Counted from the first letter of the stretch, positions 37,128-45,626 are shown. The stretch: DNA of 64,000 nucleotides from Candidatus Gastranaerophilales bacterium (GCA_944326565.1 CALVEL010000004.1:1-64000); one strand, 5' to 3'. Notes: a model not told the origin generated them from the letters alone. Program-made: numbers and translations.

Positions 37128-37655
37128 ATGATTGAGTTATTGATTTTGTATGTGCTAACCAAACGTGAATTGACTATGTATGCAATTCATAAGATGATAG
37201 AGAATGATTTTGCACCTTATACGTCACCAAGTTTTGGCGCTATAAAACCTGCTTTAAGAAGATTGGAATCAAATAATGCAATCTCTTCCCGTAAGCTTAT
37301 GTCGGATGGTGGTAAATTATCAGTTTTTTATTCAATTACTAAAAAAGGTCACGAGTTGTTAAAAGAATTGTTACTTGATGAGCTAAGCGATAACCCTTTG
37401 CAGTATTTGTCTAATGCGAGGGTAAAACTCTCTTGTGCTGAATACTTGAATGTTGATGAAAAAAAAGATTTATTTTTAAGTATCAAAACTTTAGCTTTGA
37501 AATTTAAATTTGAGGCAGAAAATATATTGAATGATGAGTATCACAAACATTCTTTTTACCAAAAAATTGTTTTAGACAATGTGATTTGTGAGTATTCAAA
37601 TTTGATTACTATAATAGAAGGATTTGAAAAAGATAATGCCTGCAATAGTAAATAA
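37128..37655 (+). CDS. PadR family transcriptional regulator
   Basis: A 175-aa regulator with the PadR winged helix at the N-terminus (L-L-I-L-Y-V-L-T-K-R-E-L-T-M-Y-A-I, then G-A-I-K-P-A-L-R-R-L-E) and a C-terminal helical dimerisation part. It is divergent from mlaE, with 84 bp between the starts, so it may control that transporter. TATGAT (37111-37116) and the lack of a ribosome binding site suggest a very short leader. It overlaps the next gene by 20 nt. Confidence 0.85.
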   Translation: MIELLILYVLTKRELTMYAIHKMIENDFAPYTSPSFGAIKPALRRLESNNAISSRKLMSDGGKLSVFYSITKKGHELLKELLLDELSDNPLQYLSNARVKLSCAEYLNVDEKKDLFLSIKTLALKFKFEAENILNDEYHKHSFYQKIVLDNVICEYSNLITIIEGFEKDNACNSK

Positions 37656-38904
37656 AGTTATTAATGGTTCAATTGCTGAAGAGCTTGATATTTGTCCTCA
37701 AGATGAAATCGTATCGATTGATGGCAATAAAATGCTTGATATGATTGATTATAATTTTTATTGCAAATCTGATTTCATAACATTAGAGGTTAAGAAAAAA
37801 AACGGTGAAATCGAGCAAATTGAAATAGAAAAAGACTTTGATGAAGATCTCGGGATTGTTTTTGAAAGTGCTGTATTTGACAGAGTAAAACCTTGTTTGA
37901 ATAAATGTATTTTTTGTTTTGTCGATCAACAGCCAAAAGGTTTAAGAGATACTTTGTATATAAAAGATGATGATTACAGATTGTCTTATTTGCAAGGTAC
38001 TTATATTACTTTGACAAATCTGAATGATGAGGACAAAAAAAGAATAAAAAGAATGCACTTAGGACCTTTTTATGTATCAGTGCATACGACAAATCCGGAT
38101 TTGAGAGTGAAAATGCTAAGAAATCCCAATGCTGGTAAAATTATGGAAAATTTACAATGGCTAAGAAAAAATAAAATTCCTTTTCACGCTCAAATTGTGC
38201 TTTGTCCAGGCTATAATGACGGGAAAGAATTGGATAGAACCCTTTCAGATTTGGCACAGTTGAAAAACACTGTATTATCAGTTGCTATTGTGCCTGTTGG
38301 AGTTACTCAATTCAGAAAAGAAAACCTTAGACAAGTTGATGAAAAAATTGCAAAAGAGACAATTAAAATTGCGTCAAAATATAAAAGAGTCTGTCTTTCC
38401 GATGAATTTTTCCTCTTGGCTGGTGAAAAAATACCTCCGGCTAAATATTATGGTAATTTTTCACAACTTGAAGACGGCGTGGGTGCTTTGAGGCTTTTAA
38501 TTGATGATTATAAATCTTTAGAGTTACCTTCAAAAATTTCAAAGCCTTTCAAATTTATTTTTGCTGTATCATATGCTGCTTTTGATGTAGTAAAAGATAT
38601 AGCAGATGATATTTCTAAGAAAGTTGAAAATCTTACTATCGAGGTAGTTCCAGTAAAATCAAATTATTGGGGAAAAAATATCACAGTAGCAGGGCTAATT
38701 ACCTCAGATGATTTAATCAATTCTCTCTCAAATCGTGATGCCGATATGGTAGTTATTCCATCTGTTATGTTAAGACCATACAGTGAAGATTTTTTAGATG
38801 GAAAAAATTTGGATTATGTTAAATCAATTACTAATAAATCATTTTTAGTGCTTAAAAATAATTATTCAATCAAAGAGTTTATTGACAAATTATATAATAT
38901 TTAG
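37636..38904 (+). CDS. PDZ/radical-SAM-like Fe-S protein, DUF512 family (cyanobacterial type)
   Basis: A 422-aa protein: an N-terminal PDZ-like domain (residues 1-70), C-L-N-K-C-I-F-C-F-V-D-Q as the Fe-S cysteine motif, a radical-SAM-like barrel, and a C-terminal DUF512 domain. This is the architecture of the conserved protein described as TIGR03279 in cyanobacteria and also found in Firmicutes. The biochemical role is unknown. ATG 37636 lies inside the end of padR, so the two are coupled. Confidence 0.9.
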   Translation: MPAIVNKVINGSIAEELDICPQDEIVSIDGNKMLDMIDYNFYCKSDFITLEVKKKNGEIEQIEIEKDFDEDLGIVFESAVFDRVKPCLNKCIFCFVDQQPKGLRDTLYIKDDDYRLSYLQGTYITLTNLNDEDKKRIKRMHLGPFYVSVHTTNPDLRVKMLRNPNAGKIMENLQWLRKNKIPFHAQIVLCPGYNDGKELDRTLSDLAQLKNTVLSVAIVPVGVTQFRKENLRQVDEKIAKETIKIASKYKRVCLSDEFFLLAGEKIPPAKYYGNFSQLEDGVGALRLLIDDYKSLELPSKISKPFKFIFAVSYAAFDVVKDIADDISKKVENLTIEVVPVKSNYWGKNITVAGLITSDDLINSLSNRDADMVVIPSVMLRPYSEDFLDGKNLDYVKSITNKSFLVLKNNYSIKEFIDKLYNI

Positions 38905-38941
38905 TTATATATTTATGTGGAGCTTATTAACTGGAGGAAAT

Positions 38942-39568
38942 ATGGCGGCAAAAAACAATTCAAATGCCAATAAGAAAAAGAAAGGTAGTATATTACCTCT
39001 TATAGTGGTTTTAATATTGGGCTTTTTAGCATATAAAGCTAATCCTGAATATTGGCAGCAAGGAAGATTATTCCAAGATTTGAAAAATGGTGGTCAAAAG
39101 AAGGTAGAAACTGAAGAAATTGCAAACATTCCTAAAGAACCTCAAGAGCCAAAGATAGATCCTAATGAAATTCGTGAAGGTTCCATAAAAGGTTCAAAGA
39201 CAGTTCCTAAATATGTTCTAAAGGCTGTAAATACGAAAGATCCTAATTATTATATGTTTAGATCTAAATATAAAACAATTTATTTAGTTACAGCAGAAAG
39301 TTCTTCATCAAAGAAATTATCATCAGACATATCAGAGGCTATTCAAAAACAAGGATTAAAAGACGAGTTTAGATTTGATAGTTTATTATACGCGCAAAGC
39401 ACTAAAAAAGCTGAATGTGAAAGAACTACGACTTTGCAGTTTTTCTGTGAACAGTGTGACAGAAAAATTTGTATAGTAAATCCAGAAAAGAAAGAATTTA
39501 TCACGGTAGCTCCATCATTACAAGGTGCAATAGGAAAAGCAAAAGCTCTGCAAAAAAGTGGTTGGTAG
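38942..39568 (+). CDS. Membrane-anchored protein with Cys motif, unknown function
   Basis: A 208-aa protein with a basic N-terminus, one membrane helix (about 15-30) and an external domain of about 150 residues. The domain has C-E-R-T-T-T and F-F-C-E-Q-C-D-R-K-I-C, four Cys close together. The ending A-P-S-L-Q-G-A-I-G-K-A-K-A-L has a thioredoxin-like flavour, but no active-site C-x-x-C fits well. TGGAGG lies before ATG 38942, which I prefer to the earlier in-frame ATG at 38882. Confidence 0.7.
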   Translation: MAAKNNSNANKKKKGSILPLIVVLILGFLAYKANPEYWQQGRLFQDLKNGGQKKVETEEIANIPKEPQEPKIDPNEIREGSIKGSKTVPKYVLKAVNTKDPNYYMFRSKYKTIYLVTAESSSSKKLSSDISEAIQKQGLKDEFRFDSLLYAQSTKKAECERTTTLQFFCEQCDRKICIVNPEKKEFITVAPSLQGAIGKAKALQKSGW

Positions 39569-39589
39569 TATTTTTTATAAAATCTAAAA

Positions 39590-39621
39590 AAAAAGACCGC
39601 CTAATCGGCGGTCTTTTTTTA
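39590..39621. terminator. Bidirectional terminator
   Basis: GACCGCC (39595-39601) pairs with GGCGGTC (39607-39613) with flanking A and T runs. It separates the convergent 38942-39568 gene and glnA. Confidence 0.9.
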
Positions 39622-40983
39622 GTATCGTTCTAAATATCTATCAATTTCCCATTGAGAGACGTAGGTTCTAAAAGAATCCCATTCTTTTTGTTTAGCTGAA
39701 ACAAATTCGTTAAAAATATGCTCACCTAAAGCAGCTCTTGCGACAAGTGATTTATCTACATTTTCAAGAGCTTCAGCAAGGCTACCAGGTAGCGCATCAA
39801 TTCTTTGTTTTTTACGCTCTTTTGTTGTCAATTTATAAATATTACTTTCTACAGGTGCAGGTGGATCAATTTTATTTTTAACACCGTCTAAACAAGCTTG
39901 TAGGATTGTTGCAAAAGCAAGATAAGGGTTACATGCTGGATCTGGAGATCTTAACTCTACTCTTGTTGCATTACCTCTTTTTGCAGGGACTCTTAAAAGA
40001 GCACTTCTATTAGCCAAAGACCATGCAAGATATACAGGAGCTTCGTATCCAGGAACAAGTCTTTTAAAACTGTTTACTGTCGGATTTAATAATGCTGTAA
40101 TACCTTTTACGTGTTTAAGTAAGCCTCCTATTGAATATTTTGCAATATCAGAAAGCTGATATTCGGCTTTTTCATCATAGAAAGCATTTTTACCATCTTT
40201 GAAAAGTGATATATTACAGTGCATACCTGATCCGTTAATTCCATATATCGGTTTAGGCATAAAAGTAGCATGCAAATTATGTCTTGCTGCGATTGCTTTT
40301 ACTGCAATTTTAAAAGTCGCAACATTATCAGCTGCTGTTAAAATATCAGCATATCTAAAATCCACTTCATGTTGCCCGTCAGCTACTTCATGGTGAGAAG
40401 CTTCAATATCAAATCCCATTTCTTGTAAAGTGAGCACTATATCAGAACGAACATCTTCACCGAGATCTTCAGGACCTACATCATAATATCCTGCTTTATC
40501 TTGAGTTGTTGTTGTAACTTTTCCTTCTTTATCTTTTGCAAAAAGGAAAAATTCAGCTTCAGGCCCTATATTCATAGAAAATCCCATTTTTTCAGCTTCA
40601 GCCATGACTCTTTTTAAATTGCATCTGGGGCATCCTTCAAATGGAGTGCCGTCTGCGTTATGAATGTCACAAATTAATCTTGCTGCATTTATACCGTCTT
40701 TTCCTCTCCAAGGCAAAATTTGGAAGGAGTTTTTATCTGGATAAAAATACATATCAGATGTCTCAATACTTCTGAAACCTTTTATAGAGGAGCCGTCAAG
40801 CATAATTTCGTTTGCTAATATTTTCTCAATATGCTCTGAAGGAATTGACATATTTTTTACCTGTCCGTTTATATCAACGAATTGCAGCTTTATAAATTTG
40901 ATATTGTAATCTTTAATAAAGCCCTTGATGTCATCTTCTGTAAATTGTCTGTTGTCTAAACGCGTGTGGCTAAATTCTTTCAT
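39619..40983 (-). CDS. glnA: Glutamine synthetase, type I
   Basis: A 454-aa class I glutamine synthetase that assimilates ammonium into glutamine. Signatures are L-D-G-S-S-I-K-G-F, G-P-E-A-E-F-F, the ATP-binding N-G-S-G-M-H, and the R-L-V-P-G-Y-E-A-P block. The length and the lack of an adenylylation-type Tyr region fit the GSI-alpha group (Gram-positive/Thermotoga type), regulated by feedback rather than by adenylylation. GGAGGATAC precedes the ATG. The 464-bp region upstream holds its promoter and a candidate RNA on the other strand. Confidence 0.96.
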   Translation of the reverse strand: MKEFSHTRLDNRQFTEDDIKGFIKDYNIKFIKLQFVDINGQVKNMSIPSEHIEKILANEIMLDGSSIKGFRSIETSDMYFYPDKNSFQILPWRGKDGINAARLICDIHNADGTPFEGCPRCNLKRVMAEAEKMGFSMNIGPEAEFFLFAKDKEGKVTTTTQDKAGYYDVGPEDLGEDVRSDIVLTLQEMGFDIEASHHEVADGQHEVDFRYADILTAADNVATFKIAVKAIAARHNLHATFMPKPIYGINGSGMHCNISLFKDGKNAFYDEKAEYQLSDIAKYSIGGLLKHVKGITALLNPTVNSFKRLVPGYEAPVYLAWSLANRSALLRVPAKRGNATRVELRSPDPACNPYLAFATILQACLDGVKNKIDPPAPVESNIYKLTTKERKKQRIDALPGSLAEALENVDKSLVARAALGEHIFNEFVSAKQKEWDSFRTYVSQWEIDRYLERY

Positions 40984-41280
40984 ATGTATCCTCCAATAAA
41001 TAAATTACTTTTTTATTAGAATACTTTTTTTTAAAAAGGTCAATACTTTTTATATTAAGATTAAGTAAAGATGGGCATATTGACGGATTTATTTTAAAGT
41101 GTGATTATTTTTCTAAAAATGGGTATTATTAAATTAAGAAATTAAAATCATTTTATAAAAGATGACTTTGAGGAAAATTCTGGGAGGATTTACTAAAAAT
41201 TAACTAAAAAAAATGTATTTTGTATATTTCGTGTATTTATTAAGTTTTGTAACAAAAATAAAGTGATATAGCAATTATAT
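40984..41280. other. Gene-free AT-rich region upstream of glnA
   Basis: It contains the glnA promoter on the minus strand and the second copy (41232-41252) of the 21-nt sequence found at 27565-27585. No clean GTA-N8-TAC (NtcA) site was seen. No ORF of note. Confidence 0.55.
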
Positions 41281-41284
41281 ACTT

Positions 41285-41446
41285 TTAAAATACTTTATTA
41301 ATATGTAAGCAATAACGAATTAAATAAACACGAGATATATAAAAACACACTTACTATTTACACTACCTACTACACACTAACCTTCTACACACGAGGAATT
41401 ACTAAAAAGAATTCCAAACTCTATCGAAAGATAGAGTTTTTTTTTG
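41285..41446 (+). ncRNA. Candidate small RNA with a 52-nt G-free stretch and strong terminator
   Basis: From 41341 to 41392 the plus strand has no G at all (C/A/T only, with A-C-A-C and C-C-T-T-C-T runs), so it should stay unpaired. Two adjacent hairpins follow: GGAATT/AATTCC (41395-41415) and AAACTCTATC/GATAGAGTTT with a GAAA loop (41416-41439), ending in T9. The T-run is only on the plus strand, and no ORF precedes it, so an RNA gene is the simplest reading. The 5' end is uncertain; TATACT (41278-41283) is one possible -10. It is divergent from glnA and convergent with the mannosidase gene. Confidence 0.55.
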
Positions 41447-41447
41447 A

Positions 41448-43451
41448 TTATTTAATTATTTTTGGAAAGAGTATATCAATATATTTTTGGTAATTTTCAG
41501 GTTCAAAAAGTCCGATAGAGAATTCTGCGTAATTATATCCTAAAAGCTGAGCACCAGGAACTTCAATTGGTGGTCCAGCAGGGGTAGAGCGAGCCGGGTT
41601 TTGAGGGTTAGAAATAACGCCGGTACTTCTTAAAAGAGTTATCAGTAGTGAATTACCTTTAACTTCGTATTCAGTAAGTCCTTTTGTAAGAATACCTAGT
41701 CCTTGAGAGCCTACATATCTTTGCATTGGTGCAAAGTTTGTTTTTGTTTCAATACCTTTAGTTTTTGGTAAATTTTTTCTCATATCATAATAAGGGTCAA
41801 ATTCTCTTTTGATAATTTGATCTAAGTCTTCAGAATATGTGTAAGTGACAGGCTCAGGAAGATTGAACTTGACTTGCCAGATATGGTTTTTAAAATTGTT
41901 CATCCAATCGATTCTGAAATTTATCAGATTATCGCCTCTTGAAAGTAAGATATTGAAAAAGCTTGTCTTAAATAATAAAGAGTCATTATTTTCAAACCTT
42001 GAAAATTCTAAAATTTTAGCATATTCTCCCATATCATTTTCATCAGGTCCGTAATTGTATGTGTCGCCATTATCTTTATATCTTACGAATTGAACCTCAA
42101 TATTGTCTATTATTAATTTGTTTTCAAAAATTTCTAAATTTACATCTTCTATTGAGCCGGGTATTTTTTTTAGAGTATAAATATCTCTGTAATCTTCAGT
42201 TACAGGAATTTTTTGAGTATCATAGAGAATTTTGCTGTCAAATCCTCTATTTTTTTTGAGTATATGGAATCCTTTTAAAGGAGTTATAGTCCTGAATTCA
42301 TATCCGCTTTCTTGAATGAGTTTTTCTACTTCAGGAAATTCAAGTCTTAATTCCTCAATAATAGTTCCTGCTATTTGAAAAATTTTGTTGTATCTGGTTA
42401 TATTCTCTGCATGTACAGCATCTGTAGAACACCCGCAAATACTGTCATGTGCTTGATTTTGTAATAATAATTTATAAGCATACTCAATAATATTTTGATA
42501 ATTATTCCCGAAATATTTTTGTAAATTATCAGCTTGTTCCAGACGATAAGAAGCTTCAGTTCTGTATTGTTTTAAGTTCATTCTAGCAGAGTAGCAGCCT
42601 GGGAGGATGAAAGTTTTTGAATTATCTCTTAATTCGTCATTCCATTCTGGAATTTCAACTCCATCAAGCGCACGAATAGTTTTACCTTCTTCATTTTTGT
42701 ATAAATCCGAAAATACTAAGTCAAAGTACTCAAAAGGATTAGATAATTTTATTTCATAATCTTCAAGCAGATTATTTACAGCTGAAACTTGTTCTGCAAT
42801 GTCGGGTTCAACACCTAGATGATCGGCTCCAATCGGCAAAAGAAGATAATTACCTGATTTTTCAGCTATTTTATTTAAATTGCTCTTTAAAAACTCAGCT
42901 TTTTCTTCAATAGTTTTCTGGGTGGAAAAAATATCCATAAAATAACCTCTTACAAGGTTTACGGTATTTACTCCATTGAAGATAAATTCTGACGGCAAAT
43001 CAGGAACTCCTCGCCATACCATAATTTTATCAATCCCATAATTTTTTAAAATTTGTGGAATATTTTTGCTATGTCCGAAGGTATCAGCAAAATATCCGAT
43101 AAAATCTTCACAGCCGAAATCTTTTGCAATTTTTAAGCCTATTTCAATATTTTTTTCAAATACAGTGCGATCAGTTAAATACTCATCAATAAGACAGTAA
43201 AACGGTCCGATAAAAAGTTTCTTTTCTTTAATGAGTTTTCTAATCAAATTTTCTTTTTCTGGTCTTATTTCGAGATAATCTAATAGAGCGGCAACTTGTC
43301 CGTCAAAGTAGAAGGATGGAATTTTGTTACTTTCAAGCATATCAAGCACATTGTCGAAAACCCTTAAAAGCCTGAGACGAAAAACCTCAAATTCTCTGTA
43401 CCATTCTCTGTCCCAGTGTGTGTGTAAATATGCAATAACCGTCTTTTTCAT
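41448..43451 (-). CDS. Glycoside hydrolase family 38 alpha-mannosidase
   Basis: A 667-aa cytosolic hydrolase. The N-terminus has H-T-H-W-D-R-E-W-Y with the zinc His/Asp. F-A-D-T-F-G-H-S contains the nucleophile Asp, and Q-A-H-D-S-I-C-G-C-S contains another zinc ligand. A C-terminal beta domain follows. Bacterial members act on alpha-mannosides or on mannosyl-glycerate derivatives (MngB type). It is shorter than many GH38 proteins but has all the main blocks. No sugar transporter is adjacent. Confidence 0.93.
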   Translation of the reverse strand: MKKTVIAYLHTHWDREWYREFEVFRLRLLRVFDNVLDMLESNKIPSFYFDGQVAALLDYLEIRPEKENLIRKLIKEKKLFIGPFYCLIDEYLTDRTVFEKNIEIGLKIAKDFGCEDFIGYFADTFGHSKNIPQILKNYGIDKIMVWRGVPDLPSEFIFNGVNTVNLVRGYFMDIFSTQKTIEEKAEFLKSNLNKIAEKSGNYLLLPIGADHLGVEPDIAEQVSAVNNLLEDYEIKLSNPFEYFDLVFSDLYKNEEGKTIRALDGVEIPEWNDELRDNSKTFILPGCYSARMNLKQYRTEASYRLEQADNLQKYFGNNYQNIIEYAYKLLLQNQAHDSICGCSTDAVHAENITRYNKIFQIAGTIIEELRLEFPEVEKLIQESGYEFRTITPLKGFHILKKNRGFDSKILYDTQKIPVTEDYRDIYTLKKIPGSIEDVNLEIFENKLIIDNIEVQFVRYKDNGDTYNYGPDENDMGEYAKILEFSRFENNDSLLFKTSFFNILLSRGDNLINFRIDWMNNFKNHIWQVKFNLPEPVTYTYSEDLDQIIKREFDPYYDMRKNLPKTKGIETKTNFAPMQRYVGSQGLGILTKGLTEYEVKGNSLLITLLRSTGVISNPQNPARSTPAGPPIEVPGAQLLGYNYAEFSIGLFEPENYQKYIDILFPKIIK

Positions 43452-43497
43452 AAGCTATTTGTAGCATTTATATCAGATATGGGCAAATTATTTACAA

Positions 43498-44160
43498 TTA
43501 CCATGGGTAGTCTTTTTTAAATTCCCAATTATCATGCATTAAAAGCGTTGCACAATAATGCGGGGATGTTTTGCAGGATTGTAGCATATATTCTCTGCCT
43601 CTGTTAAAAAGATTTTCTTGAGTATAAGTTCCAAAATATTTATTTTTACCTATAAAATATTCATTGTATTTAGATGTGCATAATAAAAATCTAAATCGGT
43701 CTTTACCTTCCTCATTAGGATTTTTATTTCCATTCGCATCAAAGATTATGTCTAAGCAGTCACCATTAATCATATATATTGAGGATCCGTCAATGAATGC
43801 AACATATGCAGTATCTGTAGAATCAGTTTTTCTCATTTTTCTTTTTCCAATTTCAAGTGTCTTAATGAAGGGGGAAAGGTAATATTTAAAATAAGATAAA
43901 CTATTGTCTGGGGTATCTATAAGTGTGCCTTCTTCAGTTCTTTCAGCTTTAGGTTTGTCCCACTGTGCAATTGGACCATTAACATTTTCAGATAGAGTAA
44001 TAGCTTGTGTCATAAGACTATAAAATCTTTTTAGTCTTGATGAAAATTCTTTTTTCTGTGTATTAGCTATAATTGTTGACATTGTCATAGCAGCAACTAT
44101 TCCAATAATTCCGAGTGTTATCAGTACTTCTGCCATAGTAAATGATGCAATTTTATTCAT
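43498..44160 (-). CDS. Type IV pilin-like protein
   Basis: A 220-aa prepilin-like protein: leader M-N-K-I-A, then S-F-T-M-A-E-V-L-I-T-L-G and a hydrophobic helix. The -1 residue is not Gly. It has F-D-A-N-G-x-x-N-P-N-x-x-G-x-D-x-F-x-F and ends N-W-E-F-K-K-D-Y-P-W, as the pilins at 44855 and 48269 also do. AGGAG lies before the ATG. It faces the small HTH gene at 44340 across an intergenic region with a palindrome. Confidence 0.88.
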   Translation of the reverse strand: MNKIASFTMAEVLITLGIIGIVAAMTMSTIIANTQKKEFSSRLKRFYSLMTQAITLSENVNGPIAQWDKPKAERTEEGTLIDTPDNSLSYFKYYLSPFIKTLEIGKRKMRKTDSTDTAYVAFIDGSSIYMINGDCLDIIFDANGNKNPNEEGKDRFRFLLCTSKYNEYFIGKNKYFGTYTQENLFNRGREYMLQSCKTSPHYCATLLMHDNWEFKKDYPW

Positions 44161-44302
44161 TAATTCTCCTGTATGTCTAAATGACTAATTTATTATGTAT
44201 TATATCAATATATTAAACAAAATTCAAATAAATTCTTTTATCTTTATACTAGATTATATATAAATAGTTTAGAGTTGTTATATATAGACTATTATGTCAA
44301 AT

Positions 44303-44332
44303 TTGATAAGCCTTGTCAAGATAATTTATAAT
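44303..44332 (+). promoter_or_regulatory. Promoter with overlapping palindromic operator for the 44340 regulator
   Basis: TTGATA (44303-44308), 18-bp spacer, TATAAT (44327-44332). The -35 lies inside the near-palindrome TTGATAAG, C, CTTGTCAA (44303-44319). The -10 ends 7 nt before ATG 44340, so transcription would start at the start codon. Confidence 0.6.
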
Positions 44333-44339
44333 ATAAATT

Positions 44340-44564
44340 ATGATAATTAATGATATGACTGATTTTTAGCTGGTTAAATTTTTGTTAAATAAAGAATACA
44401 TGCTTCAAAAAGACTTATCGGATAAGTTGAATGAACTAAGCGGTAAAAATACAAAGCCCGGTAATTTTTCTGCAAAATTGAAACGTGAATATTTAACTTT
44501 TAGGGATCTAAAAAATATTTGTGATATTTTAGGATACGATTTGATAATTCAAAAAAGAAAATAA
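44340..44564 (+). pseudogene. Small HTH regulator with an in-frame TAG near its start
   Basis: Reading from ATG 44340, at the predicted transcription start, gives nine codons and then TAG at 44367-44369. The frame continues for 65 codons: L-V-K-F-L-L-N-K-E-Y-M-L-Q-K-D-L-S-D-K-L-N, then P-G-N-F-S-A-K-L-K-R and L-K-N-I-C-D-I-L-G-Y-D-L-I-I-Q-K-R-K. That is a typical small XRE-like HTH (helix 1, turn, recognition helix, C-terminal strand). Either the gene carries a nonsense mutation or translation begins at TTG 44382 or ATG 44400, which would cut helix 1. By position it would be the regulator of the pilin gene at 43498. Confidence 0.6.
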
Positions 44565-44792
44565 TTAGTTTTCAAAATCTAATAATTCACTTATTGATAT
44601 ATTAAAAGCGGATGCAATTTTTAATAATGTTAAATATTTAGGTTCAACAATTCCCTTTTCAATTCTTGATAATGTAGAGGGTTCAAGTCCGTTTTTGTAA
44701 CAAATTTCAGAAAGAGTGGTTCTTTTACTTTTTCTTAATTTTTTAATGTGGTTGCCTAAAATTTTAATTTGTTCATTATCATATTCTTGCAT
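44565..44792 (-). CDS. Small XRE-family HTH regulator, divergent to a pilin gene
   Basis: A 75-aa regulator from ATG 44792: I-K-K-L-R-K-S-K-R-T-T-L-S-E-I-C, then E-P-S-T-L-S-R-I-E-K-G as the recognition helix and L-L-K-I-A-S-A-F-N-I-S-I-S-E-L-L-D-F. A start at 44840 would run through the operators and the pilin ribosome binding site, so it is unlikely. No Shine-Dalgarno is present; TAAAAT lies 8-13 nt before the ATG, fitting a leaderless mRNA. Its stop is adjacent to the stop of the 44340 HTH gene. Confidence 0.85.
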   Translation of the reverse strand: MQEYDNEQIKILGNHIKKLRKSKRTTLSEICYKNGLEPSTLSRIEKGIVEPKYLTLLKIASAFNISISELLDFEN

Positions 44793-44840
44793 ACATGCAA
44801 TTTTAATGATAATATTTGAATAAAATTTGCATGCGTGCAA
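44787..44840. promoter_or_regulatory. Two palindromic operators between regulator and pilin
   Basis: TTGCATACATGCAA (44787-44800) and TTGCATGCGTGCAA (44827-44840) share TTGCAT-x-C-x-TGCAA, with centres 40 bp apart (about four helical turns). The first covers the regulator's start codon, and the second abuts the pilin's AAAGGAG. Confidence 0.75.
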
Positions 44841-44854
44841 AAAGGAGATGTTTT

Positions 44855-45523
44855 ATGAAAGGTTTTACTTTATCTGAAACGCTTATTACATTAGGCATTT
44901 TAGGTGTAATTATAGCAATTACCTTACCATCAATTATAGAAAAGCATCAACAGAAGGTTTTTATTACTCGTATTCAAAAAACATATAGTATTGTTAACCA
45001 GGCATTGTTGCTTTCTCAGGAGGAAAATGGGTCTATCAAGTACTGGAATTTTGGAAATGATTATACAACATCTAATGTAAAAAAAGTTGTTGAATTATAT
45101 TTAAAACCTTATTTTAAAGATGTTTTTGATTTGAAGGCATCTTCGCAGTCTGGGTACTCTGGGGGGTATGGATTTATATTAAAAGACGGTACTGTTTTTA
45201 ATTTTGTTTTGGATGGCGTATCAAGTGGTACTGACATCGAAGTTCCTAGTGTACTTTGGATATATGTTAATTTTAAAAACAAATCATTGGAAAAGGATTT
45301 ATCAACTTTTGATTTTAGCAGAGATTCGTTTGTGCTTAGTCTACGTCCGACGTCTTCATCAAATTTATTGTTTTTTAATGCAACTGAGTCTACAGATCGG
45401 GAAAGTTTAATAAATCATGCTGCGTATGGGTGTAATAAAAACATAGCAAGAAACAAAAGGTGGGCCTGTGGAGCTCTAATAATGAGAGATGGATGGAAAA
45501 TCTCAAAAGATTATCCTTGGTAA
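44855..45523 (+). CDS. Type IV pilin-like protein
   Basis: A 222-aa prepilin-like protein with the shortest leader, M-K-G, then F-T-L-S-E-T-L-I-T-L-G-I-L-G. The canonical Gly(-1) and Glu(+5) are present. The central D-x-N-G motif of the other pilins is lost (F-K-N-K-S-L-E-K-D here). It ends G-W-K-I-S-K-D-Y-P-W. ATG 44855 is chosen because AAAGGAGA (44840-44847) lies before it. It is divergent from the XRE gene at 44792. Confidence 0.87.
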   Translation: MKGFTLSETLITLGILGVIIAITLPSIIEKHQQKVFITRIQKTYSIVNQALLLSQEENGSIKYWNFGNDYTTSNVKKVVELYLKPYFKDVFDLKASSQSGYSGGYGFILKDGTVFNFVLDGVSSGTDIEVPSVLWIYVNFKNKSLEKDLSTFDFSRDSFVLSLRPTSSSNLLFFNATESTDRESLINHAAYGCNKNIARNKRWACGALIMRDGWKISKDYPW

Positions 45524-45580
45524 ATAATTAATTAAAGATTAATTTCAATGACTTTTTTAAAATCAACGTTAAAATAAAAA

Positions 45581-45606
45581 TATAGGTTAGCGCCTATAAA
45601 TTTTTT
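45581..45606 (+). terminator. Probable terminator hairpin before clpB
   Basis: TATAGG (45581-45586) pairs with CCTATA (45593-45598), followed by AATTTTTT. The stem is short. It could instead be a regulatory hairpin in the clpB leader. Confidence 0.45.
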
Positions 45607-45626
45607 CGTAAAAAGGAGTTGATTAT

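Noticed and set aside
44840-44840. Start of the XRE regulator at 44840
   Set aside because: It would place both operators and the pilin ribosome binding site inside the coding region; ATG 44792 gives a normal-length regulator.
45524-45626. CIRCE (HrcA) operator upstream of clpB
   Set aside because: The only inverted repeat, TATAGG/CCTATA, does not match TTAGCACTC-N9-GAGTGCTAA.
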